NCBI GenBank assembly: GCA_016844365.1
Contig: JAENIT010000005.1
Span: forward strand, 1 to 13,614
DNA from: Dehalococcoidia bacterium
GTDB taxonomy: Bacteria > Chloroflexota > Dehalococcoidia > SHYD01 > SHYC01
Length of the DNA stretch: 13,614 nt
Reading direction: 5' to 3'
This document shows positions 1 to 6,875 of the stretch, in pieces. A program made the position numbers and the translations under genes. The notes beneath the pieces are model-generated. The model saw only the letters and a list, made by a program, of their open reading frames with translations, searched no databases and was not told the origin of the DNA. How positions within the stretch are numbered: the first letter of the stretch is position 1; each line of letters begins with the position of its first letter.

Positions 1-307
1 CCCCGGGGGTGTTGAAGATGCGCATTCGGAAGGGGCCAGCCCGCTTGATGACCCCTCGGAGACCTATGTACTCTCGCACGGTGCGCTCCCATCCGCCTAA
101 GGCGGACTGGCAGGAATTGTTGTTGATGTAAATATCGGGAGCGCCGCCGGCCTGAGCCGCATCCCGATTGTGGTGAATGGGATGGAAATCTCGGTTAGCC
201 CCGGCCAGCATAATCAATCGCTGGACGGTCAAGGCGACAGAGACCGGAGGGACCTCGTCTCCCTCTTTCACATCCTCCCAGTAGACCTGCTTGCTCCAGT
301 CAACCAT
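1..307 (-). CDS. MaoC-like (R)-hydratase/dehydratase, C-terminus cut off by window edge
   Basis: The frame is open from ATG 307 to the left edge, giving the first 102 residues. A hotdog-fold hydratase motif is visible at residues 36-48 (GANRDFHPIHHN), with D40 and H45 in the positions of the catalytic Asp/His dyad of MaoC/(R)-specific enoyl-CoA hydratases. These enzymes add or remove water across the double bond of acyl-CoA or acyl-ACP intermediates in the cytoplasm. A Shine-Dalgarno TCCTCC (read as GGAGGA) at 312-317 lies 4 nt from the start. The gene begins 21 nt after the stop of the next MaoC-type gene upstream in the same orientation, so the two are probably cotranscribed and form a two-subunit enzyme, as in HadAB-type dehydratases. 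The substrate cannot be told; degradation of a branched or unusual acyl-CoA is as likely as fatty acid synthesis. Confidence 0.85.
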   Translation of the reverse strand, partial: MVDWSKQVYWEDVKEGDEVPPVSVALTVQRLIMLAGANRDFHPIHHNRDAAQAGGAPDIYINNNSCQSALGGWERTVREYIGLRGVIKRAGPFRMRIFNTPG

Positions 308-328
308 GGTGTCCTCCTTTCTCTCTGG

Positions 329-889
329 CTACTCCGACTTCTTGTGGGGATAGTAGCGGTAGCCGCCCCTGCGAGCTATGGCCAGCAGTTCGCCCCGCTG
401 GTTGTAGTACCTGGACTCGTAGACTGTAAATGCGCCTTTCCCAACGCTGGTCTCCCTCTCGCTGACGCTCAAGAGCTTTCGGCCTCTTTGAATTACCTTG
501 TCACCGATGTACAGAGGCTCAAAGTACTCGATCTCAATCTCTGTAACGAAGCTGTGGGTCCCCGGCGTGGGGATCTCCTTGGCTGGAGTGCCGCTGGGGA
601 TACCGCCGATGGTAAAATCGGGATCGTTGGTCGTCCAGCGGGTGGACATGCCAGGCACCCACCGGGCAGTGTTGGCGAAGGTATCCATCATGTGGCGTGG
701 GGCGATTATCCCCTTATACCCCACGCTCTTAGCCGCCGCCTCGTCATAGTGGAGGGGGCAGTCGAACTCCAGGGCCTCAAGCACTCGGCGGATAGCCATC
801 TCCGATACTGGCTCGACGCCCTCCGACTCGCCGCCCAACTCCTCACCTATCCGTGCCCTGACATCGTCCCAGGTTACTTCTGCTGCCAT
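329..889 (-). CDS. MaoC N-terminal-type (FAS1-like) dehydratase subunit
   Basis: The 186-residue protein has the look of the MaoC_dehydrat_N/FAS1-like dehydratase domain, the subunit that lacks the full catalytic motif and pairs with a catalytic MaoC partner. Visible marks are the segment around residues 41-60 (FDCPLHYDEAAAKSVGYKG) followed by IIAPRHMM, and a C-terminal hotdog strand region with EIEYFEPLYIGDKV. I start it at ATG 889 rather than the in-frame TTG at 895 because GGAGG (896-900) sits 6 nt before the ATG and would overlap the TTG. The catalytic MaoC gene follows after 21 nt. A sigma-70 promoter at 958-986 points into the gene. The role is inferred: non-catalytic or substrate-shaping half of a heterodimeric 3-hydroxyacyl dehydratase. 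Confidence 0.8.
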   Translation of the reverse strand: MAAEVTWDDVRARIGEELGGESEGVEPVSEMAIRRVLEALEFDCPLHYDEAAAKSVGYKGIIAPRHMMDTFANTARWVPGMSTRWTTNDPDFTIGGIPSGTPAKEIPTPGTHSFVTEIEIEYFEPLYIGDKVIQRGRKLLSVSERETSVGKGAFTVYESRYYNQRGELLAIARRGGYRYYPHKKSE

Positions 890-957
890 ACCCAACCTCC
901 ATGCCAGAATAAAACGATGGTCTTGTGGAATAGCGCCTATGGGTCTTTCTGTGGCTG

Positions 958-986
958 AGTATATCCTTGGCCCGAATGGGTGTCAA
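958..986 (-). promoter_or_regulatory. Sigma-70 promoter for the MaoC pair
   Basis: On the minus strand TTGACA (986-981) and TATACT (963-958) are separated by exactly 17 bp. The predicted start near 951 gives a leader of about 60 nt before ATG 889. It is divergent from the ABC promoter at 1055-1084. Confidence 0.75.
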
Positions 987-1054
987 GAGCTATCGCAACA
1001 ATAAGAAGCCCCCTGTGAAACATTCTGAGGCCCCATCATAAAGCGAAAAAACTT

Positions 1055-1084
1055 TTGCATACATCTCCTCAAGAGGGGTATAAT
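1055..1084 (+). promoter_or_regulatory. Probable promoter of the ABC exporter cluster
   Basis: A perfect -10 TATAAT (1079-1084) is preceded 18 bp upstream by a weak -35 TTGCAT (1055-1060). The spacer contains the dyad CCTC-AA-GAGG at 1067-1076. The expected start near 1091 leaves only about 16 nt before ATG 1107, so the message would have a very short leader. A weak -35 with a dyad in the spacer is compatible with an activated or repressed promoter, but that is inference. Confidence 0.5.
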
Positions 1085-1106
1085 TTCTGTAGTTTGCAGG
1101 TTGAAT

Positions 1107-2864
1107 ATGGGCATACTCCTACGGCAACTGTCGTTTCTAAAGAAATACTGGATAAGGTTGATATTGGCCTATGGGTGCCTGGTAGGCTCCGTTGGCTTCG
1201 CTATGGCTGCCCCCTGGATCGTCAAATACGCCATAGATGTGGGGCTTACTAGTGGTGATCGAGGTGTGCTGATTGGCTCAGGACTTCTGGTCATGGTCAC
1301 GGCAGTTGGTAGGGGGATTTCCGCCTACGGCCAGACCTACCTGGCGGAGTACCTTTCCCAGAGTGTAGCCTACGACGTCCGGAACGCCATATACGACCAT
1401 CTCCAGAGCCTGAGCTACGCTTATCACGATCGCCAGCAGACGGGACAGCTTATGTCCCGGGCCACTGCGGACGTGGAGGCGGTACGGAACTTCATTCAGA
1501 TGGGAGTCATTCGCACCGTGCAGACGATGGTGATGTTCTCCTGGGCCTGCGTCCTCCTAGTGAGTCTCAACTGGCGATTGGCAATCATTGTCTTCATGCT
1601 GCTGCCACTGGTGGGTTACCGGGCTATCAGCACCAGCGTACGCCTGCGGCCGATATGGCTGTCGGTGCAGGAGGGGATAGCCGCCCTGGGCACCACCTTG
1701 CAAGAGAACCTATCCGGCATCAGGGTGGTCAAGGCCTTTGCCAGAGAGGCATTCGAAAGCCAGAAGTTTGGGAGCCTGGCCCGCGATCTCTACGACACCA
1801 GCTATAGCGCCAGCAAGATACGCTCCTTTAACTCCGCCACCATGACCTTTATTATCCTCTCTATCACCGCAGCTATCCTATGGTACGGGGGACGTGAGGT
1901 GATAATCGGACGGCTGACTCTTGGGGGGCTTGTAGCCTTTAACGGTTACCTGGCAATGTTGGCCATGCCCGTGCGAAATCTGGGCTGGGTATCCGATGTG
2001 TTCGCTAGGGCTATCTCCGCGGGCCAACGGATCTTCGAGATCCTGGACGCGGAGTCGGCGGTTAAAGAGCGACCGGACGCGGTAGAACTGCCATCCGTCC
2101 AGGGGAGGGTGCGATTTGAGGAGGTATCCTTTGGCTACGACGCGGTGAGCCCTGTGCTGAGGAACGTCACCTTCGATGCCCAGCCCGGCCAGGTGGTAGC
2201 CCTCCTGGGAGCCACTGGCAGTGGGAAGAGCACCATAGTCAGCCTGCTCCCTCGCTTTTACGATGCCACCGGCGGGCGCGTGACCATCGACGGCACAGAT
2301 ATTCGGGACGTAACCCTGGCGTCCATCCGGGCCAATGTGGGCATAGTCCACCAGGATGTCTTTCTCTTCACGGCAACGGTCAGGGACAACATAGCCTACG
2401 GAGCGGTGGGCGCTTCCCAGGAGGAGATAGAGACTGCGGCCAAGGTGGCCCGCATGCACGACTTTATCATGGGCCTTCCTGAGGGCTACGACACCTGGGT
2501 CGGTGAGCGCGGCATAACTCTGTCGGGGGGACAGAAGCAGCGAGTGGCCATAGCCCGTACCCTCCTTATGAACCCCAAGATCCTCATCCTGGACGATTCC
2601 ACCTCCAGCGTTGACATGGAGACGGAGTACCTTATCCAGCAAGCTCTGGCCGATCTCATGAAAGGGCGCACCACCTTCGTCATCGCCCAGCGGCTGCGCA
2701 CCGTCCTTAACGCCGACCAGCTCCTGGTCCTCAAGGACGGTGAGATAGTGGAGCGAGGGACCCACCATGAGCTTCTGGAGAAGGGCGGCTTCTACCGAGA
2801 GATCTACGAGCTGCAGCTCAAGGACCAGGAGGAGGCGAGAGAGAGGGTAGAGGTGAACTTATGA
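1107..2864 (+). CDS. ABC exporter half A, degenerate-site subunit of a heterodimer
   Basis: The 585-residue half-transporter has about 300 residues with six membrane segments (ABC_membrane type) and then a nucleotide-binding domain. Walker A GATGSGKST lies at 368-376 and a canonical signature LSGGQKQR at 472-479. The Walker B region reads ILILDD with D497 in place of the catalytic Glu, and the switch loop reads FVIAQRL with Q528 in place of the His. Glu-to-Asp plus His-to-Gln in one subunit is the known mark of heterodimeric type IV exporters with one inactive ATP site (TM287/288, BmrCD, LmrCD). Its partner is the gene at 3814-5700. It should pump drugs, lipids or peptides outward across the cytoplasmic membrane; the substrate is unknown. 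ATG 1107 is preferred to the in-frame TTG at 1101; both lack a strong ribosome site. A small antitoxin-like gene follows 13 nt later. Confidence 0.93.
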   Translation: MGILLRQLSFLKKYWIRLILAYGCLVGSVGFAMAAPWIVKYAIDVGLTSGDRGVLIGSGLLVMVTAVGRGISAYGQTYLAEYLSQSVAYDVRNAIYDHLQSLSYAYHDRQQTGQLMSRATADVEAVRNFIQMGVIRTVQTMVMFSWACVLLVSLNWRLAIIVFMLLPLVGYRAISTSVRLRPIWLSVQEGIAALGTTLQENLSGIRVVKAFAREAFESQKFGSLARDLYDTSYSASKIRSFNSATMTFIILSITAAILWYGGREVIIGRLTLGGLVAFNGYLAMLAMPVRNLGWVSDVFARAISAGQRIFEILDAESAVKERPDAVELPSVQGRVRFEEVSFGYDAVSPVLRNVTFDAQPGQVVALLGATGSGKSTIVSLLPRFYDATGGRVTIDGTDIRDVTLASIRANVGIVHQDVFLFTATVRDNIAYGAVGASQEEIETAAKVARMHDFIMGLPEGYDTWVGERGITLSGGQKQRVAIARTLLMNPKILILDDSTSSVDMETEYLIQQALADLMKGRTTFVIAQRLRTVLNADQLLVLKDGEIVERGTHHELLEKGGFYREIYELQLKDQEEARERVEVNL

Positions 2865-2877
2865 AAGAGGTGTGCTT

Positions 2878-3072
2878 TTGGTAAATCTTCTAGTTGACCC
2901 CAAAGGGAAGCCTAAGGGAGTGGTGCTGAGCATCCAGGAGTATAAGCGTTTACTCGCTCGTCTTGAAGACTTGGAGGATGCCCTAGAACTGAAGGAAGCC
3001 CAGGAACAGGTAGGTGAATTTGAAGACTTGGACGTGGTATTGGCCCGTCTCGATCTCCGTAAACGGCCTTGA
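2878..3072 (+). CDS. Small antitoxin-like protein (Phd/YefM-style)
   Basis: About 64 residues. The body reads like the second half of Phd/YefM-type antitoxins: a short strand, PKGVVLSIQEYKRLLARLED, then an acidic helix rich in E, L and A ending in a basic tail (LRKRP). I start at TTG 2878 because AGAGG (2866-2870) is 7 nt upstream; the in-frame GTG at 2872 would have only 1 nt of spacing. It begins 13 nt after ABC half A and is codirectional. No toxin-like ORF follows: the next 114 bp are non-coding and then comes a Rid gene. It may be an orphan antitoxin or a small regulator of the operon. Family assignment is by resemblance only. Confidence 0.6.
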   Translation: MVNLLVDPKGKPKGVVLSIQEYKRLLARLEDLEDALELKEAQEQVGEFEDLDVVLARLDLRKRP

Positions 3073-3186
3073 ATCACCGTGTTCAGGTAGAGGGGACAGC
3101 CTCCAGATCCTTGGAGAGGCTTCCCTCTATAATTCAGCGCCGTATAGCAGATAGGCTCATAAGATACAGTAAGGCGGTATAGAGCT

Positions 3187-3570
3187 ATGGCAATTGAACG
3201 AATACAGCCAGAAGGGCTGCCTAAGCCAACTATTTACAGCCCTGTGGTACGAGCAGGAAACACGGTATACATTTCCGGGCAGGTGCCCCAGGACGAGAAT
3301 GGCCGAATAGTAGGGCGGGGCGACTTCTCGGCTCAGGCAACCCAGGTCTTCGAGAACATGAAAAAGGCCCTCGCATCCGTCGGGGCGGACTTTAGCAATC
3401 TGGTAAAGATCACCGTATATCTTACGGACCCCAGGTTTCGAGAGGCCCTGGGAGAGGTGCGCAGCAAATACCTTACGGGGCCGCTACCAGCCAGCACGCT
3501 GGTAGTAGTGGCCGGCCTGGCCCAGCCCGACTATCTCCTGGAGATAGAGTCCATAGCGGTGGTAGAGTAG
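3187..3570 (+). CDS. Rid family (YjgF/YER057c/UK114) protein lacking the catalytic arginine
   Basis: At 127 residues this has the full normal length of the trimeric Rid fold. Conserved pieces are YISGQVP (28-34), the segment QATQVFENMKKAL (50-62), KITVYLTD (74-81) and LEIESIAV (118-125). RidA proper deaminates reactive enamines/imines made by PLP enzymes and needs Arg105 (E. coli numbering) in the motif PARS. Here the motif is PAST, with S103 in that position. Rid subfamilies without this Arg (Rid4-7) are not thought to have the deaminase activity, so the gene should not be called ridA without a test. A TATAAT at 3128-3133 could be a local promoter, but I see no -35. The next small gene follows after 4 nt. 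Its place between two halves of an exporter is unusual. Confidence 0.9.
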   Translation: MAIERIQPEGLPKPTIYSPVVRAGNTVYISGQVPQDENGRIVGRGDFSAQATQVFENMKKALASVGADFSNLVKITVYLTDPRFREALGEVRSKYLTGPLPASTLVVVAGLAQPDYLLEIESIAVVE

Positions 3571-3574
3571 GAAC

Positions 3575-3817
3575 ATGAATAAGCTTACAGTAACTTTGAA
3601 ACATGAGTACGTATATAAGGCCCTTGCTGAGACCGCTCAGAAGCGGGGAATTCCCGTGGAAGTTATGGCTGTTGAGGTGCTTGAGGATTGGTATGACGAC
3701 CTCTTCTTAATGGAGGACCTGACAACGCACAAGGAGGCCCTGGCGGAGTACAAAGAAAAGGGTGGGATAGATGCCGCAGAGTACTTCCGCCAGCGAATTG
3801 AGGTGAATAGAAGATGA
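3575..3817 (+). CDS. Small RHH/antitoxin-like protein
   Basis: The 80-residue protein starts with a beta-strand-like MNKLTVTLKHE followed by two helices (residues about 13-45), the layout of ribbon-helix-helix/RelB-type antitoxins. The C-terminal EALAEYKEKGGI and basic end are also common in such antitoxins. AGGA lies 1-4 nt upstream of ATG 3575, close to the stop of the Rid gene, and its own stop overlaps the start of ABC half B (ATGA at 3814-3817), which implies translational coupling. No toxin is adjacent. It could be a DNA-binding regulator of the operon or an orphan antitoxin. Function is not recognised with certainty. Confidence 0.7.
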   Translation: MNKLTVTLKHEYVYKALAETAQKRGIPVEVMAVEVLEDWYDDLFLMEDLTTHKEALAEYKEKGGIDAAEYFRQRIEVNRR

Positions 3818-5700
3818 TGCAAGGAGGAGGAGGCTGGCATAGCCACGGTGGTGGAGGCGGCGGTGGCAGGGGTGGACTCAGAGGCTCCCTGGATGACCCC
3901 GAGGAGGGGCTGGGGAAGGTCTATGACCATCGGGTAGTGAGCCGCCTTATCCCCTACCTGTCTCCCTATAAGAGGCTGGTAGGAGTCGCCCTGGTCTGCA
4001 CCATCATCTACGCCATCACTCACTCCGCAGGGCCAAGGATCATAGGTCTGGCCATAGACCACTTCATCTCTCGGGGCGACCTGAAAGGTCTCAACCTTAT
4101 CGCCTTCCTGTTCCTGATTAACAGCCTGGTCGCGGTGGCCAGCCAGTACGGCCAGTCGGTCATCCTGGCTTTCGTGGGTCAGGGGGTGCTCCACACCCTG
4201 CGCACCCAGATGTTCAGCCATATCCAGAAGCTCTCCCTCAGCTTCTTCGACCGCAATGAGGTGGGCAGGCTTATGTCCCGGGTCCAGAACGACGTCCTGT
4301 CCCTCCAGGAGCTGCTCACTTCGGGCTTTCTCAACGTCTTCTACGACGTGATAAGCCTTGGCATAGTGGTCTACTTCCTCTTCTCCATGAACGTGCGCCT
4401 GGCCCTCATCACCCTGAGCGTGGTCCCAATCCTGGTGGCTTTCATGTGGGTGTGGCAAGGTCTCTCCAAGGCGGCCTTCATGCGGGTCCGCCAGGCCATC
4501 GCGATGGTCAACGCCGGCCTTCAGGAGAATATTAGCGGAATAAGAGTGATACAGAGCCTCTCTCGAGAGAATCTGAACAGCCGCATCTTTGACAGCGTTA
4601 ACGAGGCCCATCTGAACGCTAATCTCCAGGCGGGCCGCCTCTCCGCGGCGGTTCAGCCTATGCTGGAGGTCCTGGTGGCAACGGCCATCGCGCTGGTCAT
4701 AATTTTCGGCGGGATGCAGGTGCTCTCCCAGGAGATGGCCCTTGGGGAGCTGGTGGCCTTCACTCTGTACATTCAGCGGTTCTTCGAGCCTATCCGAGAG
4801 CTCACCATGCAGTACACCCAGTTCCAGCGGGCGATGGTAGGAGGCGTGCGCATATTTGAGGTGCTTGACGCCAAGGTGGAGGTCCCCGACGCCCACGGCG
4901 CTGTCGAGCTTCCTCCCATCCGTGGCGAGGTTGCCTTCCATCACGTGGACTTTAGCTACTTGGACGGGATCCCCGTCCTTAAGGACATAAACCTCACCGT
5001 CAAACCAGGGGAGAGTGTGGCCTTGGTAGGCCCCACAGGAGCTGGCAAGAGTACCTTTGTCAACCTAATAAACCGGTTCTACGATGTGACGAGCGGCTCT
5101 ATAACGCTGGACGGGTACGACCTACGGACAATCTCTCAGGACTCTCTGCGACGGCAGACGGCTATGGTGCTTCAGGAGCCTTTCCTATTCACCGGTGCCA
5201 TCAGGGAGAACATCCGCTATGGAAGGCTGGACGCCACCGACGATGAGGTGGAGGAGGCTGCCCAAGCCGTGAGCGCCCACGACTTTATAATGAAGATGGA
5301 ACATGGGTACGACACGATATTACATGAACGAGGGGGCAACCTCAGCGTGGGCCAGCGCCAGCTTCTCAGCTTCGCCAGGGCAGCCCTGGCCCGGCCAAGG
5401 ATCCTTATATTAGACGAGGCCACCGCTAACATAGACACCCAAACGGAGCGACTTATTCAGGGGGCTTTAAACCGACTACTGGAGGGGCGCACCTCCTTTG
5501 TCATCGCTCACCGACTTTCCACTATAAGAAATGCCAACCGGATACTGGTACTGGACGGGGGCCAGATAGTGGAGGAGGGGACCCACCAGGAGCTTCTGGA
5601 TATGGGTGGCCTCTATGCCGCATTGTACACCGCGAGCTACACTGTGGTCGAAGCCTCCTCCCGGGATGGTCATGGAGTGGAGAGTGTGTCTGTGCTGTGA
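3814..5700 (+). CDS. ABC exporter half B, catalytic-site subunit of the heterodimer
   Basis: The 628-residue half-transporter has six membrane segments (about residues 45-340) and a nucleotide-binding domain. Walker A is GPTGAGKST at 406-414, Walker B is ILILDE with catalytic E535, and the switch loop is FVIAHRL with H566: all canonical. The signature, however, reads LSVGQ (510-514) instead of LSGGQ. Because each ATP site uses Walker motifs from one half and the signature from the other, half B plus half A give one fully canonical site and one fully degenerate site. The N-terminus (residues 3-24) is extremely rich in Gly with two His and one Trp, ahead of the first helix. The start ATG 3814 overlaps the stop of the upstream small gene. 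A strong hairpin lies 29 nt after the stop. Confidence 0.93.
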   Translation: MMQGGGGWHSHGGGGGGGRGGLRGSLDDPEEGLGKVYDHRVVSRLIPYLSPYKRLVGVALVCTIIYAITHSAGPRIIGLAIDHFISRGDLKGLNLIAFLFLINSLVAVASQYGQSVILAFVGQGVLHTLRTQMFSHIQKLSLSFFDRNEVGRLMSRVQNDVLSLQELLTSGFLNVFYDVISLGIVVYFLFSMNVRLALITLSVVPILVAFMWVWQGLSKAAFMRVRQAIAMVNAGLQENISGIRVIQSLSRENLNSRIFDSVNEAHLNANLQAGRLSAAVQPMLEVLVATAIALVIIFGGMQVLSQEMALGELVAFTLYIQRFFEPIRELTMQYTQFQRAMVGGVRIFEVLDAKVEVPDAHGAVELPPIRGEVAFHHVDFSYLDGIPVLKDINLTVKPGESVALVGPTGAGKSTFVNLINRFYDVTSGSITLDGYDLRTISQDSLRRQTAMVLQEPFLFTGAIRENIRYGRLDATDDEVEEAAQAVSAHDFIMKMEHGYDTILHERGGNLSVGQRQLLSFARAALARPRILILDEATANIDTQTERLIQGALNRLLEGRTSFVIAHRLSTIRNANRILVLDGGQIVEEGTHQELLDMGGLYAALYTASYTVVEASSRDGHGVESVSVL

Positions 5701-5729
5701 AGTCTTAAATAGTAAGATTCATTTATGCG

Positions 5730-5757
5730 AAGAGGCCCCGATGAATCGGGGCCTCTT
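5730..5757. terminator. 12-bp perfect hairpin between convergent genes
   Basis: AAGAGGCCCCGA (5730-5741), loop TGAA, TCGGGGCCTCTT (5746-5757) pair perfectly. It sits 29 nt after the ABC cluster and 33 nt beyond the stop of the convergent zinc-ribbon gene, the place for a bidirectional terminator. No proper T-tract follows on either strand, so it might act in RNA stability or be a dispersed hairpin repeat. Its core recurs at 6191-6204. Confidence 0.65.
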
Positions 5758-5790
5758 ATGCTAGGTGGGGTGGCAGATTTGAATGATGCT

Positions 5791-6015
5791 TTATTGGCTG
5801 AGAGAAGGTCGTGCCCGTAAGGACGCAGCCTCCTCCAGAGAGAAACGCTGACCGCAACCGCTACAGGCATAGCCCGTAGCTTTATCATCGTGCCCGATGT
5901 CCTGAACGTTGTCCCAACGAGGCAGGAGGATCGCGTGGGCGCAATGTTGCGCCGTCTTTGCTGCCTCAGTTGTTTTACCCTTAGAATCCTTGCGGAAAAG
6001 ATTGAGTATAGACAT
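5791..6015 (-). CDS. 74-residue zinc-ribbon-like protein
   Basis: The sequence has C25-x-H27 and, 24 residues later, C51-x-x-C54 (CSGCGQRFSLEEA), consistent with a single zinc ribbon. The N-terminus is basic (MSILNLFRKDSKGK). The translation start is well supported: GGAGGAG lies 6 nt before ATG 6015. A full-consensus sigma-70 promoter is found at 6069-6096. The gene is monocistronic and converges on the ABC cluster. I do not recognise a named family; small zinc-ribbon proteins of this kind are usually annotated as hypothetical. A role in nucleic acid or protein binding is only a guess. Confidence 0.75.
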   Translation of the reverse strand: MSILNLFRKDSKGKTTEAAKTAQHCAHAILLPRWDNVQDIGHDDKATGYACSGCGQRFSLEEAASLRARPSLSQ

Positions 6016-6068
6016 GTCCCACTCCTCCGTAACTTGGGTTTAGCCACACCACAGCCAGCATCGGATTT

Positions 6069-6096
6069 ATTATAGCGTCAGCGTGGACTTTGTCAA
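6069..6096 (-). promoter_or_regulatory. Full-consensus sigma-70 promoter of the zinc-ribbon gene
   Basis: On the minus strand TTGACA (6096-6091) and TATAAT (6074-6069) match consensus at 12 of 12 positions with a 16-bp spacer. The expected start is near 6062, giving a leader of about 45 nt before ATG 6015. Confidence 0.85.
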
Positions 6097-6190
6097 TACT
6101 TTCTCCCTCCGGCATTGCTCCATCTGAACAATTTTGACATTTGGTTCGACCATACTCACCACAGGTCTAGAGCCTCTCCGCACTCGGAGT

Positions 6191-6204
6191 CCCGATGTAT
6201 CGGG
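6191..6204. repeat. Short hairpin sharing its core with the 5730-5757 hairpin
   Basis: CCCGAT-GT-ATCGGG is a perfect 6-bp inverted repeat, and its flanks (CCCGATGTATCGGGGC) match the core of the 5730-5757 hairpin (CCCGATGAATCGGGGC) at all but one base. It lies 74 nt downstream of the stop of the HD hydrolase gene (minus strand) and could end that transcript, though no T-tract follows. The rest of 6097-6277 holds no gene that I can support. Confidence 0.45.
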
Positions 6205-6277
6205 GCAAGGAACGGGCTCGCCGTATTTTTATACCTCGGAGTGCTGGTGACAACCAGTATTAACGATTCCAAGAGTC

Positions 6278-6856
6278 CTATAACTGGCCACGCTCCGCCC
6301 ACCACGTGAGCAGCGCCTCGGCCTCGGGGCCACCGACACGGTGGGCTAGCGGCAGGTAGCGCTCCTCCGTCTCCTTGAGGTAGGCTGCCGCCTTCCCTCG
6401 GACCGGGGACAGATGGAGGTAGCGCACGTTGTCCAGACGATCTGCCAGCTTGATAATCAGGGCTTCCCGTGGGGCCGAGGCCAACTGAGCGTAGTATAAC
6501 CGGTCCCGCTCTATCCGGCTCTGAGAGCGAAGATCAGGCTTGGTTAGAGCGCGGACCAGCTCTGCTACCCGCCCCCCGAAGGCGGCTTCTATCTCCGCCT
6601 CGGTGAGGGATGTATCCTCAAGGGTGTCGTGGAGGAGGGCTGCAGCCAGGAGCTCTGGGTCGCGGTGGCCCTGCTCGGCCAGGAAGGCCGCCACGCGCAG
6701 GGGATGTAGTATATAGGGGGTGCCTTCGTCCCTGGTCTGACCAGCGTGGGACTTTTGGGCGAGAGCGTAGGCGGCGGCGACTATCTCCCGAGTCGCCTCA
6801 GGCACGGCCTCCAGCGCCCGATCCAGCAGGGTTGCTTGGTCTGTATCCTCCGTCAT
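6278..6856 (-). CDS. Stand-alone HD hydrolase, small alarmone hydrolase (SpoT/Mesh1-type)
   Basis: The 192 residues are only the hydrolase half of RelA/SpoT proteins; no synthetase or TGS/ACT domain is present. The HD motifs are in order: H37 in SHAGQTR, H51 in PYILHPLRVA, H76-D77 with E80-D81 in LLHDTLEDT, and D139 in KLADRLDNVR. H51, H76, D77 and D139 match the Mn-binding ligands of Rel/SpoT/Mesh1. Family members remove the 3'-pyrophosphate from (p)ppGpp; Mesh1 also acts on NADPH. Length is normal for Mesh1/SAH enzymes. The usual His in KLADRLHN is Asp here. The gene begins 19 nt after the stop of the 765-residue PEP carboxykinase-like gene and is probably cotranscribed with it. Confidence 0.85.
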   Translation of the reverse strand: MTEDTDQATLLDRALEAVPEATREIVAAAYALAQKSHAGQTRDEGTPYILHPLRVAAFLAEQGHRDPELLAAALLHDTLEDTSLTEAEIEAAFGGRVAELVRALTKPDLRSQSRIERDRLYYAQLASAPREALIIKLADRLDNVRYLHLSPVRGKAAAYLKETEERYLPLAHRVGGPEAEALLTWWAERGQL

Positions 6857-6875
6857 ATCGAGCCTGCGCTCATTG

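Noticed and set aside
170..958. Long plus-strand frame of 262 codons
   Set aside because: It is the antisense shadow of the two MaoC-type genes, which have clear family motifs, ribosome sites and a promoter on the minus strand.
1878..2768. Minus-strand frame of 296 codons
   Set aside because: It is antisense to the nucleotide-binding domain of ABC half A and shows no motif.
3098..3122. Imperfect inverted repeat (AGCCTCC / GGAGAGGCT) before the Rid gene
   Set aside because: One bulged base and no T-tract; not strong enough to claim a terminator or attenuator.
3637..4944. Long minus-strand frame of 435 codons
   Set aside because: It lies opposite ABC half B and the small gene before it; its composition (many H, Q, D and no hydrophobic core) is typical of antisense translation.
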